Both the position numbers and the translations under genes were made by a program. Shown piece after piece: positions 6,281-13,471 of a stretch of 16,356 nucleotides of DNA (positions are counted from its first letter, which is position 1; each line of letters opens with the position of its first letter). This DNA comes from CAYGVX01 sp964544285 (lineage in GTDB: Archaea; Thermoproteota; Bathyarchaeia; Bathyarchaeales; SOJC01): assembly GCA_964544285.1 (NCBI GenBank), contig CAZJAQ010000029.1:1-16356 (forward strand), in the 5' to 3' direction. The notes beneath the pieces were generated by a model. The model was not told where the DNA came from. It saw only the letters and a list, made by a program, of their open reading frames with translations, and made no database searches.

Positions 6281-6293
6281 AAGATAAGTATTA
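6281..6293 (-). promoter_or_regulatory. TATA-like box for AMP phosphorylase
   Basis: Leftward, TAATACTTATCTT is centred about 46 bases before the TTG start at 6242. A start near 6262 would give a leader of about 20 bases containing the GAGAGG ribosome binding site. Assigned from spacing only. Confidence 0.35.
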
Positions 6294-6415
6294 CGTATCC
6301 GCGCTCATCCATTATTCGTCTCTCACTCTTCATCTAGGGGAGTTCGTAACAATCAGGCGTCGTCGATGTTTTTCACTCATAATAAATCGAGAAACTCCAT
6401 GGAATGATATGAGGG

Positions 6416-6856
6416 TTAGGTTGGCGTCTGTTTTTCTTGTTCGCAAACAACAGCTTCGTGAGCCTGTGCTTCAGGATCGATTATCTGCTCCGTTGTCACT
6501 TGAGGTGGGGTTGTTGGTTTTTGGTGCAATGCTTCAGAGGTTGCTTGTGTTTGTTGCGGTTGTCCAGTGTCCCTTGAGGGTTTCAGGGGTCGGGTTCGTG
6601 TTAAAGGAGCTTTCTCGTAGAGATTTGGCTGCGCTGAAAATTTGCCCCACGTGTAGGCTTCACGGAGTCCGCCGCTCACGAACATGAGCACTCCGAACAG
6701 GATGAGGCCGATGTAGACGGTTGCGTTTCTTGGGTTGAATGAGACTACTGAGATGAGTCCCCATATGATGAGAAGCAAGCCTAAGCCGCTTAGGAAGCCG
6801 TTGACGAATGCGCTCAACCTATGTTGCTTTCTTGTCTCTGTTTGCAAGTGAATCAC
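6416..6856 (-). CDS. Two-helix membrane protein with Pro/Gln/Thr-rich tail
   Basis: A 146-residue protein of unknown function. Two hydrophobic segments (about 15-39, rich in Gly and Leu, and 47-64) flank a short polar loop. Then come a conserved-looking GGLREAYTWGKF stretch and a long low-complexity tail (about 80-146) rich in Pro, Gln, Thr and Glu, which is probably disordered. There is no enzyme motif. The GTG at 6856 is chosen because a TATA-like box lies 27 bases upstream; a TTG three codons in is an alternative. No Shine-Dalgarno sequence is visible, so a leaderless message is likely. The gap to AMP phosphorylase (6243-6415) holds only promoter-like sequence and two very short frames. 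Confidence 0.6.
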   Translation of the reverse strand: MIHLQTETRKQHRLSAFVNGFLSGLGLLLIIWGLISVVSFNPRNATVYIGLILFGVLMFVSGGLREAYTWGKFSAQPNLYEKAPLTRTRPLKPSRDTGQPQQTQATSEALHQKPTTPPQVTTEQIIDPEAQAHEAVVCEQEKQTPT

Positions 6857-6877
6857 AGTTTTGAGGAGTATGTTTAG

Positions 6878-6889
6878 GATATAATAACA
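6878..6889 (-). promoter_or_regulatory. TATA-like box for the membrane gene starting at 6856
   Basis: Leftward, TGTTATTATATC is centred near 6883, about 27 bases from the GTG at 6856. This spacing and the lack of a ribosome binding site point to a leaderless transcript. Confidence 0.4.
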
Positions 6890-6957
6890 TTATGAAGTCG
6901 TAATAACTATACTGAATCCGAGTCTGATGATAAATCCTGTTTTCCAGTGGGGAAAAG

Positions 6958-6968
6958 GCTTTTTAAGA
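6958..6968 (+). promoter_or_regulatory. TATA-like box for the PPC-domain gene
   Basis: GCTTTTTAAG (6959-6967) would place transcription start near 6989, leaving a leader of about 16 bases that holds AGAGGC before the ATG at 7005. Confidence 0.45.
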
Positions 6969-7004
6969 CTATGCGAGTAGGCAAATGCGCAAAGAGGCTC
7001 AGGT

Positions 7005-7439
7005 ATGAAAAGTGTCGAATCCAAAACTCGGAGGACAATTTTTGCTCGATTCTTTGAGGGCGAGGATTTACTCGAGATCATTGCGTCTACGGCTAAAAAG
7101 AGCAATGTAAACTCTGGCTTCTTCTTACTCATCGGCACGCTGAAGAAGGCAGTTTTGGGCTTCTACAGAGACGGGAAGTATGTGCCAATTGAGAAGAATG
7201 GTCCGTTGGAAATAGTGTCTTGTATGGGAAACATATCCGTCAAAGAAAAGGCAGAGCTTGTTGTCCATGGGCACATCGTGGTTAGCGATGACAGAGGCAA
7301 CGCTTTTGGGGGTCACGTTTTGCCAGGCTGTTCGGTTGACGCGACGGCGGAGCTTGTTTTGGTTGAAATCGACTCAGGGACTCTCAGAAGAGAATTCGAC
7401 GCTCAGAGAAACCTCTACCTGTTATCCTTCGAAGAATAA
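7005..7439 (+). CDS. PPC-domain (DUF296) protein
   Basis: A 144-residue single-domain protein of the PPC/DUF296 family. The domain is known from plant AT-hook proteins and stand-alone prokaryotic homologues that form trimers and bind a metal ion. Diagnostic parts are SGFFLLIGTLKKAVLGF near the N-terminus, then H88-G-H90-I-V-V-S-D-D-R-G, G102-G-H104-V-L-P-G, and the closing strand AELVLVEI. The three histidines are the expected metal site. A DNA-binding role is often assigned by name, but in prokaryotes the function is not settled. The ATG at 7005 is preceded by AGAGGC. The gene is monocistronic and converges on the rimI-like gene 25 bases away. Confidence 0.85.
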   Translation: MKSVESKTRRTIFARFFEGEDLLEIIASTAKKSNVNSGFFLLIGTLKKAVLGFYRDGKYVPIEKNGPLEIVSCMGNISVKEKAELVVHGHIVVSDDRGNAFGGHVLPGCSVDATAELVLVEIDSGTLRREFDAQRNLYLLSFEE

Positions 7440-7464
7440 TCGCTGCTTAGAGTCATTCCAAACG

Positions 7465-7917
7465 TCATTGCAGAGTTTTCTTCATCCTGATACCGTCTCG
7501 TCCAGCGTAGAAACCCTCCAGTGTGCCGATTTCAACGTAGCCTAGTTTTCGGTAGAGCTCACGAGCAGCCACGTTGTCGGCTCTTACTTCCAGATAACAG
7601 TCCTTGACCCGTCTTTTTCGTAGAGCCTGCTCCAACTCTTCAAGCAGTCTGAGACCCACTCCTCTTTTGCGAGCCTTTACTGCAACATCCAAAGTGAAGA
7701 TATGCCCGATTTTCGCATCCTTTCCTTTGTAAACTAGGGCAATGATAAACCCAACGACCTCGGTGCCAACCTTCGCCCAGAGGCTTATTGAGTTCGGTTT
7801 CTTCAGGAGAGAAACTATTTCGGCCTTCGAAAACGCTTCAAGGGTGAAGCATTCTTTTTCGATTGCGTATAGCGTTTCTAAGTCGCTGATTTTTGCTTGC
7901 TCTACGATGACAGACAT
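7465..7917 (-). CDS. rimI: RimI-like N-acetyltransferase (GNAT)
   Basis: A 150-residue GNAT-fold acetyltransferase of the RimI/archaeal N-terminal acetyltransferase (Ard1-like) group. It transfers acetyl from acetyl-CoA to the alpha-amino group of protein N-termini; bacterial RimI targets S18. Motif A is HIFTLDVAV followed by R83-K-R85-G-V-G88, the pyrophosphate-binding Q/R-x-x-G-x-G/A signature. It is followed by CYLEVRADNVAARELYRKLGY, characteristic of RimI (E110, N115, the Y122-G-Y region), and Y137 near the C-terminus. Length fits a single-domain enzyme. The ATG at 7917 is preceded by a TATA-like GGCTTTTAATCC near 7958, giving a leader of about 15 bases. The gene is divergent from pdaD. 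Family is firm; natural substrate is inferred. Confidence 0.9.
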   Translation of the reverse strand: MSVIVEQAKISDLETLYAIEKECFTLEAFSKAEIVSLLKKPNSISLWAKVGTEVVGFIIALVYKGKDAKIGHIFTLDVAVKARKRGVGLRLLEELEQALRKRRVKDCYLEVRADNVAARELYRKLGYVEIGTLEGFYAGRDGIRMKKTLQ

Positions 7918-7952
7918 GATTGATTATTCCTTAGTTGTTGCAAGTATTACTC

Positions 7953-7964
7953 GGATTAAAAGCC
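7953..7964 (-). promoter_or_regulatory. TATA-like box for rimI
   Basis: Leftward, GGCTTTTAATCC is centred near 7958. A start near 7932 would leave about 15 bases before the rimI ATG. It lies about 40 bases from the rightward pdaD promoter, so this 110-base gap is a compact divergent promoter region. Confidence 0.4.
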
Positions 7965-7991
7965 TACTGCCGAGCCGAACGCAAACCACAA

Positions 7992-8002
7992 AAATTAATA
8001 AA
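7992..8002 (+). promoter_or_regulatory. TATA-like box for pdaD
   Basis: AAATTAATAAA is centred near 7997, about 31 bases before the ATG at 8028. It predicts a start near 8023 and a leader of at most a few bases. No ribosome binding site is seen, which agrees with a nearly leaderless message and with the choice of ATG 8028 over the in-frame upstream codons. Confidence 0.45.
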
Positions 8003-8027
8003 CACTGTTCTCAGATTTATTGCGAAA

Positions 8028-8570
8028 ATGATACCACGATATTTCTTCTTGACGAAAGGTTCTGGCAAGCACAAAGAACAACTGCAGTCCTTCGAGGTAG
8101 CTTTGAGAAACGCGGGCATCCATCACTGCAACATAGTCAACGTTTCGAGCATAGTGCCTCCGGGTTGCAGACTTATTGCACGAGAGAAAGGGTTGAAGAT
8201 GATAAAACCGGGAGAAATAACATTCATCGTCTTAGCCCGAAATTCAACCAACGAACCACATAGACTGGTTGCGGCGTCGATAGGGGTAGCGATTCCTTCA
8301 GAAAAGAACACTTATGGTTATCTTTCTGAGCACCATTCTTTCGGACAGAAGAGCGGGATCGCTGGAGACTATGCAGAAGACTTGGCTGCGACAATGCTAG
8401 CCACGACTATGGGCATCCCCTTCGACCCGGAAACGGCTTGGGATGAGAGGAAGCAGCTTTTCAAGACTAGTGGGTTGATCATCAGAACCACTAACGCAAC
8501 ACAGACCGCCACTGGAGACAAGAATGGGCTGTGGACAACAGTCATCGCCGCAGCCGTTTTTGTGCCATAA
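8028..8570 (+). CDS. pdaD: Pyruvoyl-dependent arginine decarboxylase
   Basis: From the ATG at 8028 this is a 180-residue proenzyme that decarboxylates arginine to agmatine. Agmatine is the precursor for archaeal polyamines and the agmatidine modification of tRNA-Ile. The self-cleavage site is visible as N38-V-S40-S41-I-V-P-P-G. By analogy with the Methanocaldococcus enzyme, cleavage between S40 and S41 would leave a 40-residue beta chain and an alpha chain capped by a pyruvoyl group from S41. E101 (YGYLSEHHS) matches the family's catalytic glutamate region. The frame is open another 31 codons upstream from 7935, but those residues do not look like the family, and the TATA-like box would fall inside them. 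MIPRYFFLTKG is therefore taken as the true N-terminus. It is a single gene between rimI and a TPR gene. Confidence 0.92.
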   Translation: MIPRYFFLTKGSGKHKEQLQSFEVALRNAGIHHCNIVNVSSIVPPGCRLIAREKGLKMIKPGEITFIVLARNSTNEPHRLVAASIGVAIPSEKNTYGYLSEHHSFGQKSGIAGDYAEDLAATMLATTMGIPFDPETAWDERKQLFKTSGLIIRTTNATQTATGDKNGLWTTVIAAAVFVP

Positions 8571-8636
8571 AAGACCTTTGCAGAAACGTTAAAAACAAGT
8601 GGTTGCAATTGAATAGAAAGTTGCGAGGAAAAATCG

Positions 8637-9023
8637 ATGAGTGTTGAAAAAGAAGACCCGATTAAGCTCCACAAAGAAGGCACCACCTTATACGAGATTG
8701 GAAAATACGAAGAAGCCGCTGAAAAGTTTCTCAGGTCGTCGGAGCTTTACCAGAAGAAAAACAATTTTTTCGACTCTTCAAATATGATGTTCAGGGCGGG
8801 CGAATGCAGCTTCATGCAAAAAGACTACAAAACCGCCATCGAACGCTTCAACAAGTCTGCCGAAATCGCCTTCAGCAAGGGGTTCGACCGTTTCGGTGTC
8901 AGCGGTCTAGAATACGCCTTCGACTGCTACAAGGCGTTGAAGAAAGAGAAGGCAAAAGAAGCCGTGGAACTGCAGAAGAGGATAAAGGAAGTCAAGGAGA
9001 AACTTGCGTCTCAGCCCTTCTAG
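8637..9023 (+). CDS. TPR-repeat protein
   Basis: A 128-residue, wholly helical protein built of tetratricopeptide-like repeats. The first is at about 9-41 (KLHKEGTTLYEIGKYEEAAEKF), the second at about 49-82 (NMMFRAGECSFMQKDYKTAIERF), and a degenerate third at 85-105 passes into a charged coil (KKEKAKEAVELQKRIKEVKEKL). TPR arrays bind protein partners; this one has no other domain, signal peptide or membrane segment. The ATG at 8637 follows a GCGAGG element. A weak TATA-like GTTAAAAA lies about 45 bases upstream. It precedes DNA ligase by 69 bases, but ligase appears to have its own upstream element, so a functional link is not shown. The partner is unknown. Confidence 0.8.
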   Translation: MSVEKEDPIKLHKEGTTLYEIGKYEEAAEKFLRSSELYQKKNNFFDSSNMMFRAGECSFMQKDYKTAIERFNKSAEIAFSKGFDRFGVSGLEYAFDCYKALKKEKAKEAVELQKRIKEVKEKLASQPF

Positions 9024-9041
9024 CGGCTACTTTTCCAAACT

Positions 9042-9059
9042 CGGAACGCTTATGTTCCG
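9042..9059 (+). promoter_or_regulatory. Inverted repeat around a TATA-like centre upstream of DNA ligase
   Basis: Perfect 6-base arms CGGAAC (9042-9047) and GTTCCG (9054-9059) flank GCTTAT. The centre is about 26 bases from a possible start near 9077, just upstream of the ligase ATG at 9093. It could be a regulator site covering the promoter. It also ends 36 bases after the TPR gene and could act as a small 3' hairpin. The sequence cannot decide. Confidence 0.35.
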
Positions 9060-9092
9060 TTAAACCATCTTTCTCTCTGAAAGCGATTGCGT

Positions 9093-10796
9093 ATGCCCAC
9101 TCCCTTCCGAAGCCTCGCAGAGCTTTGCGAAAAACTCGAGTCCACAAAAAAACGCAAAGCCATGGTCGACTGGGTTGCCTCGTTCATCCTGCAACTCGAA
9201 ACCCAAGAGGTCGAGCCAGCTATTTCAATGCTTACGGGTAGAGCTTTTCCAAGATGGGACCAGCGGGTGTTAGAAGTCAGCTGGGCAACTGTTAGCACGA
9301 TAATTCGAAAGATAACAGACGCGGACGATAGCGTGTTTTCTCGAGCTTTTTCCAAGACTGGTGATGTAGGTGACGCCGTGAAATTCGTGCTTGAAGAGGG
9401 TAAAGTAAGAAGGCAAGCTATGCTTTTCCAAAAGCAGTTGACAATACTCGAAGTGCGGCACACGTTTGAAACTATCGCCGGGACTACTGGAACTGGCTCG
9501 AGAGAGAAGAAAGAAAGACTGCTCGAAACACTTTTGGGTTCGGCGACACCCCTTGAAGCCAAATACATCGTGAAAGTCCTAATCGGCGAGATGCGGACAG
9601 GCTTCCACGAAGGTCTGATGGAGCTCGCAGTCGCTCACGCCTTCAACATCCCCCTAAACGTTATTCAAACTGCAGCCATGCTCACGGGCGGCGTCGGAGA
9701 AGTTGCCACGATAGCGAAGGTTAAAGGGGAAGAGGGACTGCTGAGCCTAGGCTTCAAACTCTTCAGACCCATAAAACCCATGCTGGCACAGATGGCTACG
9801 ACTCTTGCGGAAGCTTTTGAGGCACATGACGGGCAAACAGCCTTGGAGTACAAGCTTGACGGAGCACGCATCCAAATTCACAAGTCAAAAGACGTCGTGA
9901 AGATTTTTAGTCGAAGATTAACAGACGTAACCGAAAGTCTCCCAGAAGTCGTCGACCTCATCCGTAATGAAGTCAAAGCCAACGAGGCTGTCTTGGAAGG
10001 CGAAGTAATCGCTGTTGGCAGAGATGGAAGCCCGCTGGCTTTTCAACACTTGATGCGTCGTTTCAGGAGAATCCGCAAGATAGAACACGTTGCAGAGGAA
10101 ATCCCAATCCAACTATACCTGTTCGACGCCTTGTATGTCGACGGTCAAAGCCTAATTAGAGAAGCATACACGACGCGGAGGAAAAAACTAGCCACGGCTG
10201 CTGGGGCAATCCCCTTAACAAAACAGGTAATCACTCAAGACGTTAAAGTGGCTGAAGAGTTTCTGAAAGAAGCCAGCGAAGCTGGACATGAAGGCTTGAT
10301 GGCGAAAAAACCCGACAGCCAGTACACGCCGGGTGTTCGGGGCAAAAGATGGTTTAAGATAAAGACAATTCTTGAACCTCTCGACCTAGTCATAGTGGCT
10401 GCAGAATACGGCTACGGACGAAGACACGGCTGGCTGTCAGACTACCACCTTGCGGCTCGAGACACCGAAAGCGGCGAACTGCTAACTGTCGGAAAGACCT
10501 TCAAGGGCTTAACCGACGCCGAAATCGTCGACATGACTCATCGACTGAAGGACCTAGCCATCAAAACGGAGGACCACGTAGTCATCGTCGTGCCCAAGAT
10601 TGTGGTCGAGGTGGCATACAACGAAATACAAAAGAGCCCAAAATACAAATGCGGCATGGCACTTCGCTTCGCCCGGATTACTAGAATCCGTAACGACAAA
10701 AGCCCACAAGAAGCGGATACCATAGCCAAGGTTCGGGAGATTTACGAGAAACAGTTCGAGAAAAAAGCCAAACCAAGTAGATTATCGACCATGTGA
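9093..10796 (+). CDS. lig: ATP-dependent DNA ligase
   Basis: A replicative/repair ligase of 567 residues from the ATG at 9093; a TTG two codons earlier at 9087 is possible. It seals nicks through an enzyme-AMP intermediate. Counting from 9087, domains run as follows: N-terminal DNA-binding domain (about 1-215, with GEMRTGFHEGLMELAVAHAF), adenylation domain (about 225-420), and OB-fold (about 420-555). Motif I is E254-Y-K256-L-D-G-A-R, with K256 the AMP-accepting lysine. Motif III-like residues are in VLEGEVIAV (E304 area) and LYLFDALYVDG, motif IV in HEGLMAKKPDS, and motif V in KRWFKIK. Length is normal for archaeal/eukaryotic LigI-type enzymes. No NAD-ligase or PCNA gene is adjacent. Identity is firm; the exact start is less so. 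Confidence 0.96.
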   Translation: MPTPFRSLAELCEKLESTKKRKAMVDWVASFILQLETQEVEPAISMLTGRAFPRWDQRVLEVSWATVSTIIRKITDADDSVFSRAFSKTGDVGDAVKFVLEEGKVRRQAMLFQKQLTILEVRHTFETIAGTTGTGSREKKERLLETLLGSATPLEAKYIVKVLIGEMRTGFHEGLMELAVAHAFNIPLNVIQTAAMLTGGVGEVATIAKVKGEEGLLSLGFKLFRPIKPMLAQMATTLAEAFEAHDGQTALEYKLDGARIQIHKSKDVVKIFSRRLTDVTESLPEVVDLIRNEVKANEAVLEGEVIAVGRDGSPLAFQHLMRRFRRIRKIEHVAEEIPIQLYLFDALYVDGQSLIREAYTTRRKKLATAAGAIPLTKQVITQDVKVAEEFLKEASEAGHEGLMAKKPDSQYTPGVRGKRWFKIKTILEPLDLVIVAAEYGYGRRHGWLSDYHLAARDTESGELLTVGKTFKGLTDAEIVDMTHRLKDLAIKTEDHVVIVVPKIVVEVAYNEIQKSPKYKCGMALRFARITRIRNDKSPQEADTIAKVREIYEKQFEKKAKPSRLSTM

Positions 10797-10850
10797 TTTG
10801 CCCGTTTTCAGCAAAATATGGTTGTTGAGGCGGGTTATCGTAAATTCATA

Positions 10851-10864
10851 GACTTTATTAAGTC
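10851..10864 (+). promoter_or_regulatory. Inverted repeat upstream of the pilus operon TATA box
   Basis: GACTTTATTAAGTC has perfect GACTT/AAGTC arms around TATT and lies about 10 bases upstream of the TATA box at 10873. That is the usual place for an archaeal activator or repressor near the BRE. A regulatory role is inferred. Confidence 0.3.
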
Positions 10865-10872
10865 TCGCTACA

Positions 10873-10883
10873 CTATATAAATT
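10873..10883 (+). promoter_or_regulatory. TATA box of the pilus operon
   Basis: CTATATAAATT contains TATATAAAT, the strongest TATA match in the window. A start near 10904 would give a leader of about 48 bases that ends with GGGGTGAGC, a near-perfect complement of the archaeal 16S 3' end, before the GTG at 10953. Confidence 0.65.
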
Positions 10884-10901
10884 TGGATCCATACAAAAAA
10901 C

Positions 10902-10909
10902 GACCGGTC
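10902..10909. promoter_or_regulatory. Palindrome at the predicted pilus operon transcription start
   Basis: GACCGGTC is a perfect 8-base palindrome, centred about 27 bases downstream of the TATA box and so over the predicted start site. This is where many archaeal repressors bind. Alternatively it is a chance restriction-type palindrome. Confidence 0.3.
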
Positions 10910-10952
10910 CTTCAAGCAGCATGGATGCTAAAGAATATGGGGTGAGCGTGGA

Positions 10953-12470
10953 GTGGAGCAAACAGAGCAAGAAGCTCGAAAGGAGACACTTTCTGTTTTT
11001 AGAGAAGTGTACCCTATCCAAGAGCCCTACGTTTACGCAGCCATAGTCAAAGACCCCGAAACGCAGAAGGTTCGTTACAAAGTGATAGAGCCCACGCTGC
11101 TTGAAGAAGAAACGAAGATGTTGAGGGAAATTAAGGGCATTTTGATGGAAGAAATCGACGTTAACCTTAAAGAAATCGACACGAAAGAAAAAGCTGCAGA
11201 ATACTTGAAGCAAAAAGTTCACGAAGTTATCAAGAATTACCGCTTGAAGGTCGCTGAAGAAGCCGTCGACAAGCTTATGTACTACGTCGTGCGTGACTTC
11301 ATCTACTACGGAAAAATCGACCCCTTAATGAAGGACCGTATGGTTGAGGATATTTCTGCCGACGGCGTCAACATCCCCGTGTATGTGTGGCACCGCGAAT
11401 ACGAATCCCTGCCCACTAACATCATCTTCGAAGACGAGAACGAGCTGAATTCCTTCATCGTGAGGTTGGCATACCTTTCTGGCAAGAACGTGTCCATAGC
11501 GTCTCCCATGCTGGATGCCTCTCTTCCAGATGGAAGCCGCGTCCAACTTACCTACGGAAGTGAAATCACGAGGCGTGGTTCAACGTTTACCATAAGACGC
11601 TTCCGTGTAGACCCCCTCACAATCTCGGATCTGATAAGCTTCAAGACGTTATCGTCTGAGATGGCTGCGTATTTCTGGTATGCCATAGAGAACCGAGCTT
11701 CGGTCTTGGTGGCTGGAGGGGTAGCATCTGGGAAAACAACCATGCTAAACTGCCTATCAATGTTCATCAAGCCAGAGTTGAAGATCGTAAGCGTGGAGGA
11801 CACGGCTGAGCTCAACTTGCCTCATGAAAACTGGATTCCCTCCGTCGTGCGCAGTGGTTTTGGACATGAAGAAAAGGGTCCAGGAGCCATAACCTTGTTC
11901 GACCTTCTTAAGGCAGCAGTGCGTCAGCGTCCCGACTTCATAATCGTGGGGGAAGTGAGGGGAGAGGAAGCGTACACTTTGTTCCAAGCCATGGCTACTG
12001 GCCACTTGGGTATGAGTACAATCCACGCCGAGTCTGTAGACTCTGTGGTGCATAGGCTGGAATCTGAGCCCATGAACATCCCGAAGCCCTTGCTGGCTAT
12101 GATTGACGCCATCATGATTCAGGCGAGAACAGAAATCAACGGAAAACCTGCTAGGCGAACTGTAGCAGTAACCGAAGTCACCGCTGTAGACCCTAAGACG
12201 AAAGAGCTTATCATGAATGACGTGTTCAAGTGGGACCCCAGAAGCAACTCCTTCGAATACAGAGGGCACAGTCACATTCTGGAGAAAAACATGGAAAAGA
12301 TGGGGGTCACTGAAGAAGAGGTTCGCACTGAGTTGAAGAGAAGAGCAACCGTGTTGGAGTGGATGGCCAAGAAAAACATACGAAAGTACACCGAAGTCGC
12401 CAACGTCATTCGAGAATACTACGCAAACCCAGCTCGAATATACAGGAAAGCAAGGATGGGCGGTCAATGA
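10953..12470 (+). CDS. Type IV pilus assembly / type II secretion ATPase (TadA/GspE/ArlI-like)
   Basis: A 505-residue cytoplasmic hexameric ATPase that powers pilin assembly through the membrane platform. An N-terminal domain of about 230 residues (IDPLMKDRMVEDISADG, DASLPDGSRVQLTYG) precedes the RecA-like domain. Walker A is G255-G-V-A-S-G-K261-T-T, the Asp box is IVSVEDTAELNLP, Walker B is F329-I-I-V-G-E334-V-R-G-E-E, and the His box is G350-H-L-G-M-S-T-I-H-A. Size and motif order match archaeal secretion ATPases; no ArlH-type regulator accompanies it, which argues against an archaellum. The start is GTG at 10953 with GGGGTGAGC just upstream; an in-frame stop at 10929 rules out longer forms. 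The stop overlaps the ATG of the next gene by 4 bases (ATGA, 12467-12470). Confidence 0.95.
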   Translation: MEQTEQEARKETLSVFREVYPIQEPYVYAAIVKDPETQKVRYKVIEPTLLEEETKMLREIKGILMEEIDVNLKEIDTKEKAAEYLKQKVHEVIKNYRLKVAEEAVDKLMYYVVRDFIYYGKIDPLMKDRMVEDISADGVNIPVYVWHREYESLPTNIIFEDENELNSFIVRLAYLSGKNVSIASPMLDASLPDGSRVQLTYGSEITRRGSTFTIRRFRVDPLTISDLISFKTLSSEMAAYFWYAIENRASVLVAGGVASGKTTMLNCLSMFIKPELKIVSVEDTAELNLPHENWIPSVVRSGFGHEEKGPGAITLFDLLKAAVRQRPDFIIVGEVRGEEAYTLFQAMATGHLGMSTIHAESVDSVVHRLESEPMNIPKPLLAMIDAIMIQARTEINGKPARRTVAVTEVTAVDPKTKELIMNDVFKWDPRSNSFEYRGHSHILEKNMEKMGVTEEEVRTELKRRATVLEWMAKKNIRKYTEVANVIREYYANPARIYRKARMGGQ

Positions 12471-13471
12471 GCTTAGTCCGTCTCAGGAAGGCTATAGGGC
12501 GAGCATGGCAACGCGTTGTAAACGAAGTTCGCTCAGCAGCCCTTTCTCTTATGAACCGTCCTGTCCAATCAACAGACAAAACTGAACCAGCAAAGTGGAA
12601 GCTTGAGTTGTTCGCTTATCGCCTTTTGGGAAAGAGAACGCATCGTGTTCTCCCTCTTTTCAAGGACATGGACACGGGCTTGCACAAATCTGGGATGCGG
12701 ATGAGTTTTAAGCCCTATGTCAGTCTCACGCTCCTCACAAGCCTACTTGTCACTGTTTCCATCATGCTTCTCGTTCCTCCAATACTACTTCTCATCCTCC
12801 AGACACCGCTCTTTTCATCCCTTCTCTTTGGCTTCGGTGGTGGTTTACTGGCAGGTGCCTTAACAGTGATTGCCTTCTACGTCTACCCCCTTTACCGAGC
12901 AGACAGCATTAAACGAGACTTGGACGACAGCATGGCTTTTACAAGTGGTTACTTGGCGATTTTGGCAGGTGCAGGTGTTCCTCCTGACAGCATGTTTCGC
13001 TCTCTGTCAAAGATTCCTCATAAGCTAGCTGTCGTTAATGAGTCGAGAATCATAGTTCGAGACGTGGAACTCTTCGGTGCAGACATAATTACAGCTTTGG
13101 AAAATGCGTCAAAACGTTCGTCCTCTGAGAAGTTCAAAGAACTGCTTGAGGGCTTTATAGCTACAGTCCATTCTGGAGGCGATTTAATGTCATACTTGCT
13201 CCACAGGTCAAGACAGAACATGAAGCACAAGCGCATTTCTTTGAGGAAGTTTTCAGATACGCTCGGAGTGCTTTCAGAATTCTACGTAACGTTGCTCGTA
13301 GCTGGTCCACTTATCTTTGTCGTGATGCTCGCTGTTATGGCTATGCTTGGAGGCGCCGGGTTGGGAATACTTAACCCTGCTTTGTTGTTGATGCTTCTAA
13401 CGTACATTGCCATACCCATCGGCTCGGTTATCTTTCTAATAATCTTGGATGCTCTTACACCGCGGTGGTGA
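12467..13471 (+). CDS. Pilus platform protein 1 (T2SSF/TadC-like)
   Basis: A 334-residue integral membrane protein of the type II secretion F family, the inner-membrane platform on which the ATPase acts. A basic cytoplasmic N-terminus of about 80 residues is followed by membrane segments at about 85-111 and 117-140. A cytoplasmic helical F domain follows (about 145-265, with DSMAFTSGYLAILAGAGVPPDSMFRSLS, the hallmark layout), then membrane segments at about 271-293 and 303-329. The ATG at 12467 shares ATGA with the ATPase stop, so translation is probably coupled. The frame stays open further upstream to 12359, but that part lies inside the ATPase gene. It holds one F domain, so the second F-domain gene downstream is needed for a complete platform. 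Confidence 0.9.
   Translation: MSLVRLRKAIGRAWQRVVNEVRSAALSLMNRPVQSTDKTEPAKWKLELFAYRLLGKRTHRVLPLFKDMDTGLHKSGMRMSFKPYVSLTLLTSLLVTVSIMLLVPPILLLILQTPLFSSLLFGFGGGLLAGALTVIAFYVYPLYRADSIKRDLDDSMAFTSGYLAILAGAGVPPDSMFRSLSKIPHKLAVVNESRIIVRDVELFGADIITALENASKRSSSEKFKELLEGFIATVHSGGDLMSYLLHRSRQNMKHKRISLRKFSDTLGVLSEFYVTLLVAGPLIFVVMLAVMAMLGGAGLGILNPALLLMLLTYIAIPIGSVIFLIILDALTPRW

Noticed and set aside
6265..6380. Two tiny leftward frames upstream of AMP phosphorylase (16 codons at 6330-6380 and 22 codons at 6265-6333) joined by an ATGA overlap.
   Set aside because: Too short to support, no ribosome binding sites, no recognisable product, and the likely AMP phosphorylase TATA box lies inside the second one. 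The ATGA overlap is probably chance.
6920..6960. CTGATGA near 6927, considered as the C box of a C/D-box guide RNA.
   Set aside because: No matching CUGA D box at a suitable distance and no flanking terminal stem; the sequence is better explained as promoter region.
7935..8027. In-frame extension of the arginine decarboxylase by 31 codons upstream of 8028.
   Set aside because: The extra residues do not resemble the family, the TATA-like box falls inside them, and the ATG at 8028 gives a normal family N-terminus.
9050..9568. A 172-codon minus-strand frame across the start of DNA ligase.
   Set aside because: It is antisense to a well-conserved ligase N-terminus, and its Ser-rich composition is typical of a shadow frame.
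11757..12467. A 236-codon open frame on the minus strand inside the pilus ATPase gene.
   Set aside because: It is fully antisense to a gene with intact Walker and His-box motifs, and its product has no recognisable domain.
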